In this document: piece by piece, positions 19,451-27,865 of the stretch
Layout of the letters: each line of letters begins with the position of its first letter
Numbering within the stretch: position 1 is the stretch's first letter
DNA from: Orrella marina
GTDB lineage: Bacteria > Pseudomonadota > Gammaproteobacteria > Burkholderiales > Burkholderiaceae_B
Direction of reading: 5' to 3'
DNA length: 64,000 nucleotides
Assembly (NCBI RefSeq): GCF_003058465.1
Contig: NZ_CP028901.1
Coordinates: 3,720,001-3,784,000 of the forward strand
The notes under the pieces: generated by a model
What the model was told of the DNA's origin: nothing
The model's input: the letters and a program-made list of their open reading frames with translations, nothing else
The model's database searches: none
Made by a program: the position numbers and the translations under genes

Positions 19451-19954
19451 ATGAGCATTAGCAGTTTTAAAACCAGTGCACGGACTGTCAGGCTTGCCGG
19501 CGCTGCAGTCGTGGTAGGCTTGCTTGGCGTAACGGTATCTGGTTGTCAGACGCCGAGCGCCTCGGCGAACGTTTACACCTTTGATCAGGCGCAGTCTGAG
19601 CAGATTGTTCGTCACGGTACGGTCGTCTCCGTTCGTCCGATCGTGATCCAGCGTGATCGCAGCAGCGGTGCGGGCATGGTTGCTGGAGGTGCGCTCGGTG
19701 GAGTGGCTGGTAGTGCAATCGGTGGTGGTACCGGACGGGATCTGGCGATTGTCGGTGGTGCCATTCTGGGCGCACTTGCCGGTGAGCAGGTTGAGGAGCG
19801 CATGGGCAGGACCAATGGTCTTGAAATCACCGTTAGACTTGATAATGGTGAAGACCGCGTGATTGCTCAGGAAGCAGATGTACCTATTTCTGTAGGCCAG
19901 CGTGTTTCGGTGATTAGCGGAGCTGGACCGGCCAGAGTCGTGCCCCAGCGTTAA
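19451..19954 (+). CDS. glycine-zipper outer-membrane lipoprotein (SlyB/Pcp-like)
   Basis: A 167-residue lipoprotein. The signal peptide (residues 1-31, hydrophobic core VVVGLLGVTV) ends in the lipobox VSGC, so C32 should be acylated. A glycine-zipper 2TM domain follows (GMVAGGALGGVAGSAIGGG, then AIVGGAILGALAGEQVEE, about residues 75-115), then a small C-terminal beta domain. SlyB-type proteins stabilise outer-membrane protein-LPS assemblies. AGGAGA lies just before the ATG. A strong terminator 50 bp downstream ends the transcript. Confidence 0.9.
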   Translation: MSISSFKTSARTVRLAGAAVVVGLLGVTVSGCQTPSASANVYTFDQAQSEQIVRHGTVVSVRPIVIQRDRSSGAGMVAGGALGGVAGSAIGGGTGRDLAIVGGAILGALAGEQVEERMGRTNGLEITVRLDNGEDRVIAQEADVPISVGQRVSVISGAGPARVVPQR

Positions 19955-20003
19955 AGTACCCGAAGTATCCGGCAGATCCGTGGCAACACGGATTTCAGCG
20001 GGG

Positions 20004-20037
20004 AAAAAAAAGCATCACTACAGGTGATGCTTTTTTT
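20004..20037. terminator. bidirectional rho-independent terminator
   Basis: A perfect seven-base stem GCATCAC/GTGATGC (20012-20018 with 20024-20030) and a five-base loop are flanked by an A tract on the left and a T tract on the right, so it can end transcription in both directions. It lies between the convergent lipoprotein gene (ends 19954) and yggT (ends 20149). Confidence 0.92.
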
Positions 20038-20148
20038 GGTGCGCCTTTTCTGCCATTTCTATGTTGAACGGTCATCTGGTCAGGCCCTGATATGATCTTG
20101 ACAGAAGTCCTGAGCCCTCGCATGCCTGACTGTTTGCTCGTGCTCGCA

Positions 20149-20712
20149 TCAAACACCAAACAGCGTAAAGCTGATGCGGTTTAGAACCATCATCGCGATT
20201 TGCGCCAGGATCAGTAAAACCAGCGGCGAGAGGTCAATCCCGCCAAAGTTCGGCAGTATGCGCCGGATGGGCTCAAGCAGTGGCGCGGTGAGTGTTCTGA
20301 GAACTGGCATGACAGGAGCCATTGGATTAACCCAGGACAGGATTGCCTGAATCAGTGTGAGCCAGATGACCAGGTTCAGCATCCATCGTGCCGTCGTAAA
20401 GATTGCAGCCCCCATAGCGGGGCCGATCATCTGAGCAGGAGGCAGCGACAGGGTTGCTACGGTCCACATCAGGATCAGATAAATAAATGCGACCAGATAG
20501 GCACCCAGAAGACTGGCAAGGTCTATAGAACGGGTAGACGGCAAAACACTGCGCAAAGGCTTGCAAAGCCATTCCGTCGCTCTGAAAATCAGTTGTGAGA
20601 ACGGATTGAAAGGATGAAACCGGATCGCATGTAACCACATGCGGGCAAGGAACGCCGCACCCAGAATGGTAAAGCTGATTTCAATCAGAAACTGCAGAAT
20701 TTCGCCTGGCAT
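20149..20712 (-). CDS. yggT: YggT family membrane protein
   Basis: A 187-residue integral membrane protein made of two YggT repeats. Each repeat carries hydrophobic helices followed by a Pro/Arg amphipathic segment: FNPFSQLIFRATEWLCKPLRSVLP in the first half and VMPVLRTLTAPLLEPIRRILP in the second. Four or five membrane spans are visible. The family has been linked to osmotic stress or cell-envelope functions without a firm mechanism. It ends 112 bp from the shared terminator and is preceded by the H1-like gene on the same strand. Confidence 0.9.
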   Translation of the reverse strand: MPGEILQFLIEISFTILGAAFLARMWLHAIRFHPFNPFSQLIFRATEWLCKPLRSVLPSTRSIDLASLLGAYLVAFIYLILMWTVATLSLPPAQMIGPAMGAAIFTTARWMLNLVIWLTLIQAILSWVNPMAPVMPVLRTLTAPLLEPIRRILPNFGGIDLSPLVLLILAQIAMMVLNRISFTLFGV

Positions 20713-20848
20713 GGATTCTACGCGCCCAAGAAACTGGTCAACAAAGCGAATTGTCGCATGAGCATGCCCGTTTGAGTTGTCCTGACCGGTTGTTGCAGCA
20801 CGAAGATGTGAGACCAGTCAGGGACAATTTTTGGGGGCGGATGAACTG

Positions 20849-21286
20849 TCAGGGACGACTGCCGGTCGGGAATGGCCATGCAGCGACCGGATTCTTGGCG
20901 GTCTTGGCACTCTTTGCAACAGTTTTAGTAACTTTCTTGGCAGCGGGTTTACGTACCACGGCCTTCTTGGCGGTCTTCTTGACAGAGGTGGGCTTGGCGG
21001 CTTCCGCAGCAGCCGGCTTTGCCGGAGCGACTTTCTTGGCAACGACTTTTTTTGGTGCTGCAGGCTTGGCAGCAGAGGATGCTTCGGCTCTTTGCGAGGT
21101 GGAGGGAGCCACTTTCTTTGCAGGAGCCGCCGTCTTCTTGACGGCCTTCTTGGCAACGGTTTTGGCTGCTTGCTTGGTAGCCGGTCTGGCAGTTGCCTGG
21201 ACCCCGGATTCAGCAGATTTTGCTGCGACTTTACTGGCGACTTTCTTTGCCGCAACCTTCTTCGCAGCTTTCTTGGCTGTAGCCAT
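20849..21286 (-). CDS. histone H1-like lysine/alanine-rich DNA-binding protein
   Basis: A 145-residue protein made almost wholly of Lys, Ala, Val, Pro and Thr, with many AKK, VAKK and PAKK units and no globular domain. This matches the bacterial H1-like proteins such as Bordetella BpH1, which bind DNA nonspecifically and compact the nucleoid. GAAAGGAG precedes the ATG by eight bases. The short C-terminal tail (AAWPFPTGSRP) departs from the repeat pattern. Repeats of this type vary in number between strains, so length polymorphism is likely. Confidence 0.9.
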   Translation of the reverse strand: MATAKKAAKKVAAKKVASKVAAKSAESGVQATARPATKQAAKTVAKKAVKKTAAPAKKVAPSTSQRAEASSAAKPAAPKKVVAKKVAPAKPAAAEAAKPTSVKKTAKKAVVRKPAAKKVTKTVAKSAKTAKNPVAAWPFPTGSRP

Positions 21287-21721
21287 GATGTAACTCCTTT
21301 CTTGTTATCAAGGACTCAAAAATTCGACGAGAGAACAGCTGATGCGACTGCCACCAATACAGCGGCCGAGAGAAGTCTATCTTCAACCCCGGACATGATA
21401 GACCTGTTCAGGCCACTCATGTCACGCAATGACATGTGCGAACAACAAGCTGGAACCAAGCGGACGACCTGTTTCTAACTACCCTTGTTGGGGCAGCACT
21501 TGTTCGCACCTGCTTGCAAGTCAGTCACTCAGGACCAAATTGATCAGACAGAGTGACCGACCGTCCATTATCCACCAGGATGGTAACCATATGCTAGTGA
21601 TAAGCGACTGTTTATTGGCATATGGTTCTAGACAAGATTAACTTCTCATCAGTAGACACGTCGATCACCAACCCTCCCGCATGTCTGAGGTCCATGCAAC
21701 GAAGGTCGGATGAATGTCCCT
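21287..21721. other. 435-bp intergenic region with two inverted repeats
   Basis: No convincing gene is seen between nrdB (ends 21722) and the H1-like gene (starts 21286). The left end holds the ribosome binding site and presumably the promoter of the H1-like gene. Two ten-base inverted repeats stand out: GTGCGAACAA/TTGTTCGCAC at 21436-21445 and 21500-21509, and AACCATATGC/GCATATGGTT at 21585-21594 and 21618-21627. Neither is followed by a T tract in either direction, so they do not look like standard terminators. They may be protein-binding or mRNA 3'-end structures. Confidence 0.55.
21585..21627. repeat. ten-base perfect inverted repeat downstream of nrdB
   Basis: Arms AACCATATGC and GCATATGGTT are separated by 23 bases. 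On the minus strand this falls about 100 bases after the nrdB stop codon. It could form a hairpin in the nrdAB mRNA tail or be an operator for the H1-like gene downstream; a T tract is lacking. Confidence 0.5.
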
Positions 21722-22909
21722 TTACTCCCAGTTGAGAGCTCCACCTGTCTGATACTCGATCACTCGAGTCTCGAAGAAGTTTCTTTCTTTCTTCAAGTCA
21801 ATCATCTCGGCCATCCATGGGAAAGGATTCTCTTCCTGTCCGAACAGTGGCTCAATACCAATCTGCTGACAACGACGGTTTGCAATGAAGCGCAGGTACG
21901 ACTTGAACATGGGAGCGTTCATGCCCAGTACACCGCGCGGCATTGTGTCCTCTGCATAGGCGTACTCGAGTTCGACCGCTTTACGGAAAAGCTCACGAAT
22001 TTCTTCACGAAACTCGGGGGTCCAGAGGTGGGGGTTCTCCAGTTTGATCGTGTTGATCAGGTCAATCCCGAAATTGCAGTGCATCGATTCATCGCGCAGG
22101 ATGTACATATATTGCTCTGCCGCCCCTGTCATCTTGTTCTGTCGGCCGAGCGCCAGAATCTGCGTAAACCCGACATAGAAGAAAAGCCCTTCCATCAGGC
22201 AGGCAAACACGATGAGCGACTTGAGCAGTGTCTGGTCGTTTTCAGGTGTACCGGTTGCGAAGTGAGGGTCGGCAATGGCGTCAATGAACGGGATCAGAAA
22301 CTCGTCTTTCGCACGAATCGAGGGAATCTCGTTGTAAGCGTTGAAGATTTCTGACTCATCCAGATCCAGACTTTCCACGATGTACTGATAAGCGTGGGTG
22401 TGGATGGCCTCTTCAAATGCCTGGCGCAACAGAAACTGCCGGCACTCCGGGGCCGTGATGTGGCGGTATGTTCCAAGAACGATGTTGTTGGCGGCCAGTG
22501 AATCGGCCGTCACAAAAAAGCCGAGATTGCGCTTGACGATGCGACGCTCGTCCTCACTCAGCCCATTCGGATTTTTCCACAGAGCGATGTCGCGAGCCAT
22601 ATTGACTTCCTGCGGCATCCAGTGGTTCGCGCAGGTCGCGAGATACTTCTCCCAGGCCCACTTGTACTTGAATGGTACGAGCTGGTTGACGTCGGTCTGC
22701 CCATTGATGATCCGCTTGTCGGCCACGTTGACGCGCTGGGCCTGTGCCTGCGCAGAGACCGGCATTTCCTTCAGGCCAGGTGTTGGAATGGCAATATCTC
22801 CAAACACGCCTGTGGCTGAACGCAAACCATCATCGCGTCCTGCCCTTGGTGCGGCCGGATGTTGTGTTGGCTGTTGTGCCGGTTTGACTTCATCATCCCA
22901 ATTCAGCAT
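21722..22909 (-). CDS. nrdB: class Ia ribonucleotide reductase beta subunit
   Basis: A 395-residue small subunit that houses the diiron-tyrosyl radical cofactor. The metal and radical region reads [17 protein letters not shown], aligning with E. coli ETIHSRSYTHII, so the radical Tyr is the one in [15 protein letters not shown] supplies further iron ligands, and the C-terminal tail GGALNWE is the peptide that docks on NrdA. An N-terminal extension of about 60 residues rich in Pro, Ala and Gln precedes the core. It is 30 bp downstream of nrdA on the same transcript. Confidence 0.96.
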   Translation of the reverse strand: MLNWDDEVKPAQQPTQHPAAPRAGRDDGLRSATGVFGDIAIPTPGLKEMPVSAQAQAQRVNVADKRIINGQTDVNQLVPFKYKWAWEKYLATCANHWMPQEVNMARDIALWKNPNGLSEDERRIVKRNLGFFVTADSLAANNIVLGTYRHITAPECRQFLLRQAFEEAIHTHAYQYIVESLDLDESEIFNAYNEIPSIRAKDEFLIPFIDAIADPHFATGTPENDQTLLKSLIVFACLMEGLFFYVGFTQILALGRQNKMTGAAEQYMYILRDESMHCNFGIDLINTIKLENPHLWTPEFREEIRELFRKAVELEYAYAEDTMPRGVLGMNAPMFKSYLRFIANRRCQQIGIEPLFGQEENPFPWMAEMIDLKKERNFFETRVIEYQTGGALNWE

Positions 22910-22939
22910 GGTATTCCTTGTATTGATCTCTTTGCTTTC

Positions 22940-25858
22940 TTACTGGCAAGCTTCGCATTCCTCAAAACCGGGGTCTCCAGGTCGCATGGTGCAAGCAGCG
23001 CCGACAATTTCTGCTTCCGGCATGATGGCCGGTGCCGAACTTGAGGCCATTGCGCCGGAACCCGTCGAACCCGACATGCTGACGGCGTTCAGCTCACCGC
23101 CCTGGCCGGTTGACTTCTCGGCACTGGTTGCTCCCAGCGTACGCAGGTAGTAAGTTGTTTTCAGGCCACGCAACCACGCCAGCTTGTAGGTTTCATCCAG
23201 TTTCTTGCCAGATGCCCCTGCCATGTAAATGTTGAGCGACTGCGCCTGATCGATCCATTTCTGGCGACGGGCTGCACACTCAACGATCCATTGTGGCTCA
23301 ATCTCGAAAGCAGTCGCATACAGTGAGCGAAGCTGAGCCGGAATGCGATCAATCTTTGAAAGGCTTCCGTCGAAATACTTCAGATCGGCAACCATCACCT
23401 CGTCCCACAGGCCGAGCTTCTTGAGATCTTGCACCAGATTCTGGTTGACGATTGTGAACTCACCAGAGAGGTTCGATTTGACGTACAGGTTCTGGTAGGT
23501 CGGTTCAATGCATGCCGAGACGCCGATGATGTTGGAAATGGTCGCTGTCGGCGCAATAGCGATGCAGTTGGAGTTGCGCATACCCTGACGCCTGATGCGC
23601 TCGCGCAAGCTATCCCAGTCCATGGTGCTTGAGTCATCCACTTCAACGAACCCGCCCCGTTCCTGGCGCAACATCTCGATCGAATCCTGCGGCAAGATGC
23701 CTTTGGACCAGAGAGATCCCTGATAAGTTGCGTAAGTTCCACGCTCGACAGCCAGGTTACTGGAAGCGCCATATGCGTAGTAGCACACTGCTTCCATGGA
23801 AGTGTCCGCGAAGGCGATTGCGGCATCGCTTGCGTAGGGAACGCGCATGATCTGCAGGCAGTCCTGGAAACCCATGATGCCCATGCCTACCGGACGGTGT
23901 CGCAAATTCGAGTTGCGAGCCTTGCCGACAGCGTAGTAGTTGATGTCGATGACGTTGTCCAGCATGCGCATGGCGGTGTTGATCGTACGCTGCAGCTTTT
24001 GGTGGTCAAGCTCATGCCCGCCATCCTCGCGTTGCTTGAGGTGTGCGACCAGGTTCACGGAGCCCAGATTGCAGACCGCAATCTCTGATTCGTTGGTATT
24101 GAGCGTGATCTCGGTGCACAGGTTTGAGCTGTGTACGACACCAACGTGCTGCTGGGGCGAGCGAATATTGCAGGGGTCCTTGAACGTGATCCAGGGATGG
24201 CCAGTTTCAAACAGCATGGACAGCATCCGACGCCAGAGTGAGATCGCGGGGATTTTCTTGAACAGGGTCAGCTCGCCGCGAGCAGCCTTCTCCTCATAGC
24301 CAACATAGGCTCGCTCGAACTCTTGTCCCACTTTGTCATGCAAGTCGGGGCAGTCTGACGGAGAGAACAGGGTCCAGTCACCGCCTTCCATTACACGTTT
24401 CATGAACAGGTCTGGAATCCAGTTGGCTGTGTTCATGTCGTGGGTGCGACGGCGTTCGTCACCAGTGTTCTTGCGAAGCTCGAGAAACTCTTCAATATCC
24501 AGATGCCATGTCTCGAGGTAGCAGCAGACCGCACCCTTGCGCTTGCCACCCTGGTTCACCGCAACGGCGGTGTCGTTGACGACTTTCAGAAAGGGTACAA
24601 CGCCCTGGCTTTCACCGTTGGTACCCTTGATGTGGCTGCGCATGGCCCGCACAGGAGTCCAGTCATTGCCCAGACCTCCGGCATACTTTGCAAGCAGTGC
24701 GTTTTCCTTGATTGCTTCATAGATGCCATCAAGATCATCGGAAACCGTAGCCAGATAGCATGAAGACAGTTGTGAATGGGTCGTGCCGGAGTTGAACAGT
24801 GTGGGCGTTGAGCTCATGAAGTCGAACGATGAGAGCAGCTCGTAGAACTCGATGGCACGGGCCTCGCGATCGATCTCGTTGAGTGCCAGGCCCATTGCAA
24901 CGCGCATGAAAAACACCTGGGGCAGTTCGATCCGCTGTCCCTTGATATGCAGGAAGTAGCGGTCGTACAAGGTCTGCAGACCCAGGTAGTCAAACTGCAT
25001 GTCACGATCAGCATTCAGTGCCTGGGCGAGTCGCTTCAGGTCATAGTTACCTAGTTCACTGTTCAGCAAACCACCCTCGATGCCACGTTTGATGAATCTG
25101 GGGAAATAGTTTGCATACTCCTGATGCATGGCATCCTGAGAGGTTTCCTCACCAATGACTTCCTTGCGGATGCTGTGCAGCAGCAGGCGAGCAGTCACCT
25201 TGCTGTACGCCGGATCCTTTTCCACCAGCGCACGAGCTGACAGGATGGCGGACTTGTGAACTTCTTCGATGGATATGCCGTCGTAAAGGTTCTTGAGGGT
25301 TTCTTTCAGAATCAATTGTGTGTCGACGAAGTCGCCCAGATCGCGTCCAGCGCTTTCGATCGCAGTCTGCAGACGTGCAACGTCCAGAGGCATACTCACA
25401 CCATTCTCGATCACATTGAATGTGTGATCCGCCTGTGTCATCGGCGTTTCGCCGGCCGCAGCGCGTTCCTGAGCACGTCGCTCACGGTACAGCACGTAGG
25501 CACGTGCGACATCGTGCTCACCGGATCGCATCAGCGCCAGTTCAACTGCATCCTGAATGTCTTCAATGTGGAACGTGCCGCCGGTCGGTCGGCCGCGAAC
25601 CAGTGCGCCCACGACCTGTTGCGTCAGTTGCTCGACGAGCTCCCGGATACGGGCCGATGCAGCACCCTGACCACCATTGACGGCCAGAAATGCCTTCGTC
25701 ATGGCAATCGCGATCTTGCCTGGCTCAAACCCGACGACAGATCCATTGCGACGAATGATGTGATAGCTGGACCAAAGGGACGTGCTGGTGACGGGGGCAC
25801 CAGCGGCAACGGGTGTCTGAACACCAGAGACAGTGGGGGAGGGCGTTGCAACTTGCAT
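22940..25858 (-). CDS. nrdA: class Ia ribonucleoside-diphosphate reductase alpha subunit
   Basis: The 972-residue large subunit that reduces ribonucleoside diphosphates. An N-terminal ATP-cone (about residues 35-120, IIRRNGSVVGFEPGKIAIAM) gives dATP/ATP control, and a second cone-like region follows. The catalytic barrel carries SSCYLATVSDD, NLCTEI and PTATISNIIGVSACIEP. The C-terminus ends GFEECEACQ with the thiol-relay cysteines. The ATG at 25858 was preferred over one 36 codons upstream because AGGAG lies eight bases before it and the upstream stretch is non-homologous and overlaps the regulatory region. Two NrdR boxes lie just upstream. Confidence 0.95.
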   Translation of the reverse strand: MQVATPSPTVSGVQTPVAAGAPVTSTSLWSSYHIIRRNGSVVGFEPGKIAIAMTKAFLAVNGGQGAASARIRELVEQLTQQVVGALVRGRPTGGTFHIEDIQDAVELALMRSGEHDVARAYVLYRERRAQERAAAGETPMTQADHTFNVIENGVSMPLDVARLQTAIESAGRDLGDFVDTQLILKETLKNLYDGISIEEVHKSAILSARALVEKDPAYSKVTARLLLHSIRKEVIGEETSQDAMHQEYANYFPRFIKRGIEGGLLNSELGNYDLKRLAQALNADRDMQFDYLGLQTLYDRYFLHIKGQRIELPQVFFMRVAMGLALNEIDREARAIEFYELLSSFDFMSSTPTLFNSGTTHSQLSSCYLATVSDDLDGIYEAIKENALLAKYAGGLGNDWTPVRAMRSHIKGTNGESQGVVPFLKVVNDTAVAVNQGGKRKGAVCCYLETWHLDIEEFLELRKNTGDERRRTHDMNTANWIPDLFMKRVMEGGDWTLFSPSDCPDLHDKVGQEFERAYVGYEEKAARGELTLFKKIPAISLWRRMLSMLFETGHPWITFKDPCNIRSPQQHVGVVHSSNLCTEITLNTNESEIAVCNLGSVNLVAHLKQREDGGHELDHQKLQRTINTAMRMLDNVIDINYYAVGKARNSNLRHRPVGMGIMGFQDCLQIMRVPYASDAAIAFADTSMEAVCYYAYGASSNLAVERGTYATYQGSLWSKGILPQDSIEMLRQERGGFVEVDDSSTMDWDSLRERIRRQGMRNSNCIAIAPTATISNIIGVSACIEPTYQNLYVKSNLSGEFTIVNQNLVQDLKKLGLWDEVMVADLKYFDGSLSKIDRIPAQLRSLYATAFEIEPQWIVECAARRQKWIDQAQSLNIYMAGASGKKLDETYKLAWLRGLKTTYYLRTLGATSAEKSTGQGGELNAVSMSGSTGSGAMASSSAPAIMPEAEIVGAACTMRPGDPGFEECEACQ

Positions 25859-25931
25859 TTGGGGGGCTCCTGCGAGTGTTTTTATGCGCTCTCGAGGGTG
25901 GCAGACTGATCGAGAGACGTTGTGGTGACGA

Positions 25932-25947
25932 ACACTACATGTTGTGT
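25932..25947. promoter_or_regulatory. NrdR box, promoter-proximal (nrdAB)
   Basis: On the minus strand this reads ACACAACATGTAGTGT, differing at two central positions from the NrdR consensus ACACWATATATWGTGT. It lies 74 bp before the nrdA start and exactly 31 bp from a second box, the spacing of three helical turns seen at known NrdR-controlled promoters. Confidence 0.85.
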
Positions 25948-25962
25948 TCGTTAATATTCGAT

Positions 25963-25978
25963 CCACTAATTCTAGTGT
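25963..25978. promoter_or_regulatory. NrdR box, promoter-distal (nrdAB)
   Basis: On the minus strand this reads ACACTAGAATTAGTGG, keeping ACAC, the A/T-rich centre and most of GTGT. The candidate -10 hexamer lies within it, so NrdR bound here would block RNA polymerase directly. The box phase with its partner (31 bp) is what makes the assignment convincing. Confidence 0.8.
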
Positions 25979-25997
25979 CTCAGATGATATCCCGCAA
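25969..25997 (-). promoter_or_regulatory. candidate sigma-70 promoter of nrdAB
   Basis: On the minus strand TTGCGG (25997-25992) and TAGAAT (25974-25969) are separated by 17 bases. The -10 matches consensus at five of six positions and the -35 at three. The -10 falls inside the distal NrdR box, which fits repression by occlusion. Assignment is by eye only. Confidence 0.5.
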
Positions 25998-26061
25998 GTG
26001 CCTAAGTCTGTGTTAAAAGCGTTGTTTCGAGCGATTTGAATCTACTTGCTCACGCCTCGGT

Positions 26062-26108
26062 CTGACGGGCTGCACAGGCGCAGAGTATCTCGTTCTGCGG
26101 CCCGTCAG
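26062..26108. repeat. nine-base inverted repeat between gltX and nrdA
   Basis: CTGACGGGC (26062-26070) pairs with GCCCGTCAG (26100-26108), with three more inner pairs after one mismatch. There is no T tract on either side. It is the only structure I see in the part of the 388-bp gltX-nrdA gap not taken by the nrdA leader, promoter and NrdR boxes; 26109-26246 shows nothing recognisable. Confidence 0.45.
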
Positions 26109-26246
26109 TGGTCGCCTTCTGCTGATTCTGGGCAGCAAACCGGAAGACGACAGACTGAAAGGGACGCAGCCTGTGGGAGAGGGAATTGATGCGTTTTGTT
26201 AGGGCCTGGCACCCATCCCGCTACTGATACCAGCCACCTGGGCGAA

Positions 26247-27662
26247 TCACTCGCTCAGGAATGTCTGCAAACGCTGCATGACGCGTTTCTTGCCCAGAAT
26301 TTCAAGGACAGCATCGATCGCAGGAGTCTGTGTGGTTCCCACTACAGCCAGGCGCAAAGGGATGGCAAGCTGGGGCATCTTCAGTCCCTGGGTGCCCAGA
26401 ATCTGCTTGATCAGGGCACTGATACTGGCGCGCTCCCATGAGCACTCGCTTGCTTGATCCAGGAACGCAATCAGTGCGGCGCGTGAGGCATCGGTCACAT
26501 GCTTGGCGAGCGTCTGCGCATCCGGAGTCTGTGGCTCTCCATAAAACAGCATGCTCGCCTGGGCCAGGTCAGCAAGCGTCTCGCTACGTTCTTTCAGAAG
26601 GCTGACCACTTCTTCAAGTGGGAAGGCTCCCGGATCACCGCCCAGTTCACTGATGCGTGGTGCAATTATCTGTGCGAGCCAGGCTTTGTCCGCGTTCTGG
26701 ATGTAATGTGCATTAACCCAGTTCAGTTTCTTGGGGTCCCATTGCGACGCCGATCGCGACAGGCTGCTGCCGTCAAACCACTGGATCAATTGCTCGCGAT
26801 CGAATATTTCGTCGTCGCCGTGACTCCAGCCCAGACGCGCCAGATAGTTGATCATCCCTTCTGCGAGATAGCCCTGGCGCTCGTAGTCCATGACACTCAC
26901 TGCACCGTGGCGTTTTGAGAGTTTTTCTCCATCAGGCCCCAGAATCATGGGTACATGCCCGTATACGGGCAGTTCTGCGCCCAGTGCTTGCATGATGTTG
27001 ATCTGACGCGGCGTGTTGTTGACGTGGTCATCTCCGCGGATCACGTGCGTGATACCCATGTCCCAGTCGTCGACGACCACGCAGAAGTTGTATGTGGGAG
27101 TGCCATCCTGGCGAGCAATGACCAGATCGTCGAGCTCGGTGTTGGCGATGCTGATGATGCCTTTGACCATGTCGTTCCAGGTCGTGACGCCATCAACCGG
27201 GGTTTTAAATCGCACCACGGGCGTACGGTCTGCCGGGACGGCAGGCAAGGTCTTGCCAGGCTCTGGGCGCCAGGTTCCGTCGTAGCGTGGCTTGAGCCCT
27301 CTGGCGCGCGCCACTTCACGCATGGTCTGGACTTCCTCCGGACTGCTGTAGCAGTAATAGGCCTGTCCCGACTCAAGCAAACTGGCAATCACTTCCCGGT
27401 AGCGGTCCATCCGCTGCATCTGATAGAAAGGTCCTTCATCATGTGTCAGATCCAGCCATGCCACGCCATCCAGGATGGCCTGGACAGCTTCCGGGGTGGA
27501 TCGTTCGAGATCAGTGTCCTCGATTCGCAGGATGAAGTCTCCGTCGTGGTGTTTTGCAAATGCCCACGAGAACAGCGCTGTGCGGGCACCTCCAAGGTGA
27601 AGATATCCAGTTGGAGAGGGGGCAAAGCGGGTACGGACGCGACGGTTTGGATTCTGGCTCAT
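26247..27662 (-). CDS. gltX: glutamyl-tRNA synthetase
   Basis: A 471-residue class I synthetase charging tRNA-Glu. The HIGH-type motif is [19 protein letters not shown] (about residues 13-31), IEDTDLERS follows near residue 47, and the KMSKS-type loop is KLSKRHGAV (about 244-252). Length is standard for a full discriminating or non-discriminating enzyme; which type cannot be read here. It is transcribed leftward alone and diverges from the acetyltransferase gene. Confidence 0.96.
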   Translation of the reverse strand: MSQNPNRRVRTRFAPSPTGYLHLGGARTALFSWAFAKHHDGDFILRIEDTDLERSTPEAVQAILDGVAWLDLTHDEGPFYQMQRMDRYREVIASLLESGQAYYCYSSPEEVQTMREVARARGLKPRYDGTWRPEPGKTLPAVPADRTPVVRFKTPVDGVTTWNDMVKGIISIANTELDDLVIARQDGTPTYNFCVVVDDWDMGITHVIRGDDHVNNTPRQINIMQALGAELPVYGHVPMILGPDGEKLSKRHGAVSVMDYERQGYLAEGMINYLARLGWSHGDDEIFDREQLIQWFDGSSLSRSASQWDPKKLNWVNAHYIQNADKAWLAQIIAPRISELGGDPGAFPLEEVVSLLKERSETLADLAQASMLFYGEPQTPDAQTLAKHVTDASRAALIAFLDQASECSWERASISALIKQILGTQGLKMPQLAIPLRLAVVGTTQTPAIDAVLEILGKKRVMQRLQTFLSE

Positions 27663-27865
27663 CTGATTTTCGAATGGTTTGTGCGGAAAGTTTGTGCTTC
27701 AATGGACAGTCAGGTAAACCCTGATCAGGGCTGTTCAGCATGTGCCGGTTCGCCCGCATGTTTGCAGTCAGTCTGTCTGAAGCAAATGATCGCCAGTTCG
27801 ACTGGACGTCACTCTATTTTAGAGCGTCAGAGTACATCCTTTTGGTTAAAGCAGCAGATACGCCT

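Noticed and set aside
20831..21478. 215-codon plus-strand frame opposite the H1-like gene
   Set aside because: Gly/Leu/Ser/Arg composition is the antisense of AAG/GCC-rich histone codons; the minus-strand reading is the real gene.
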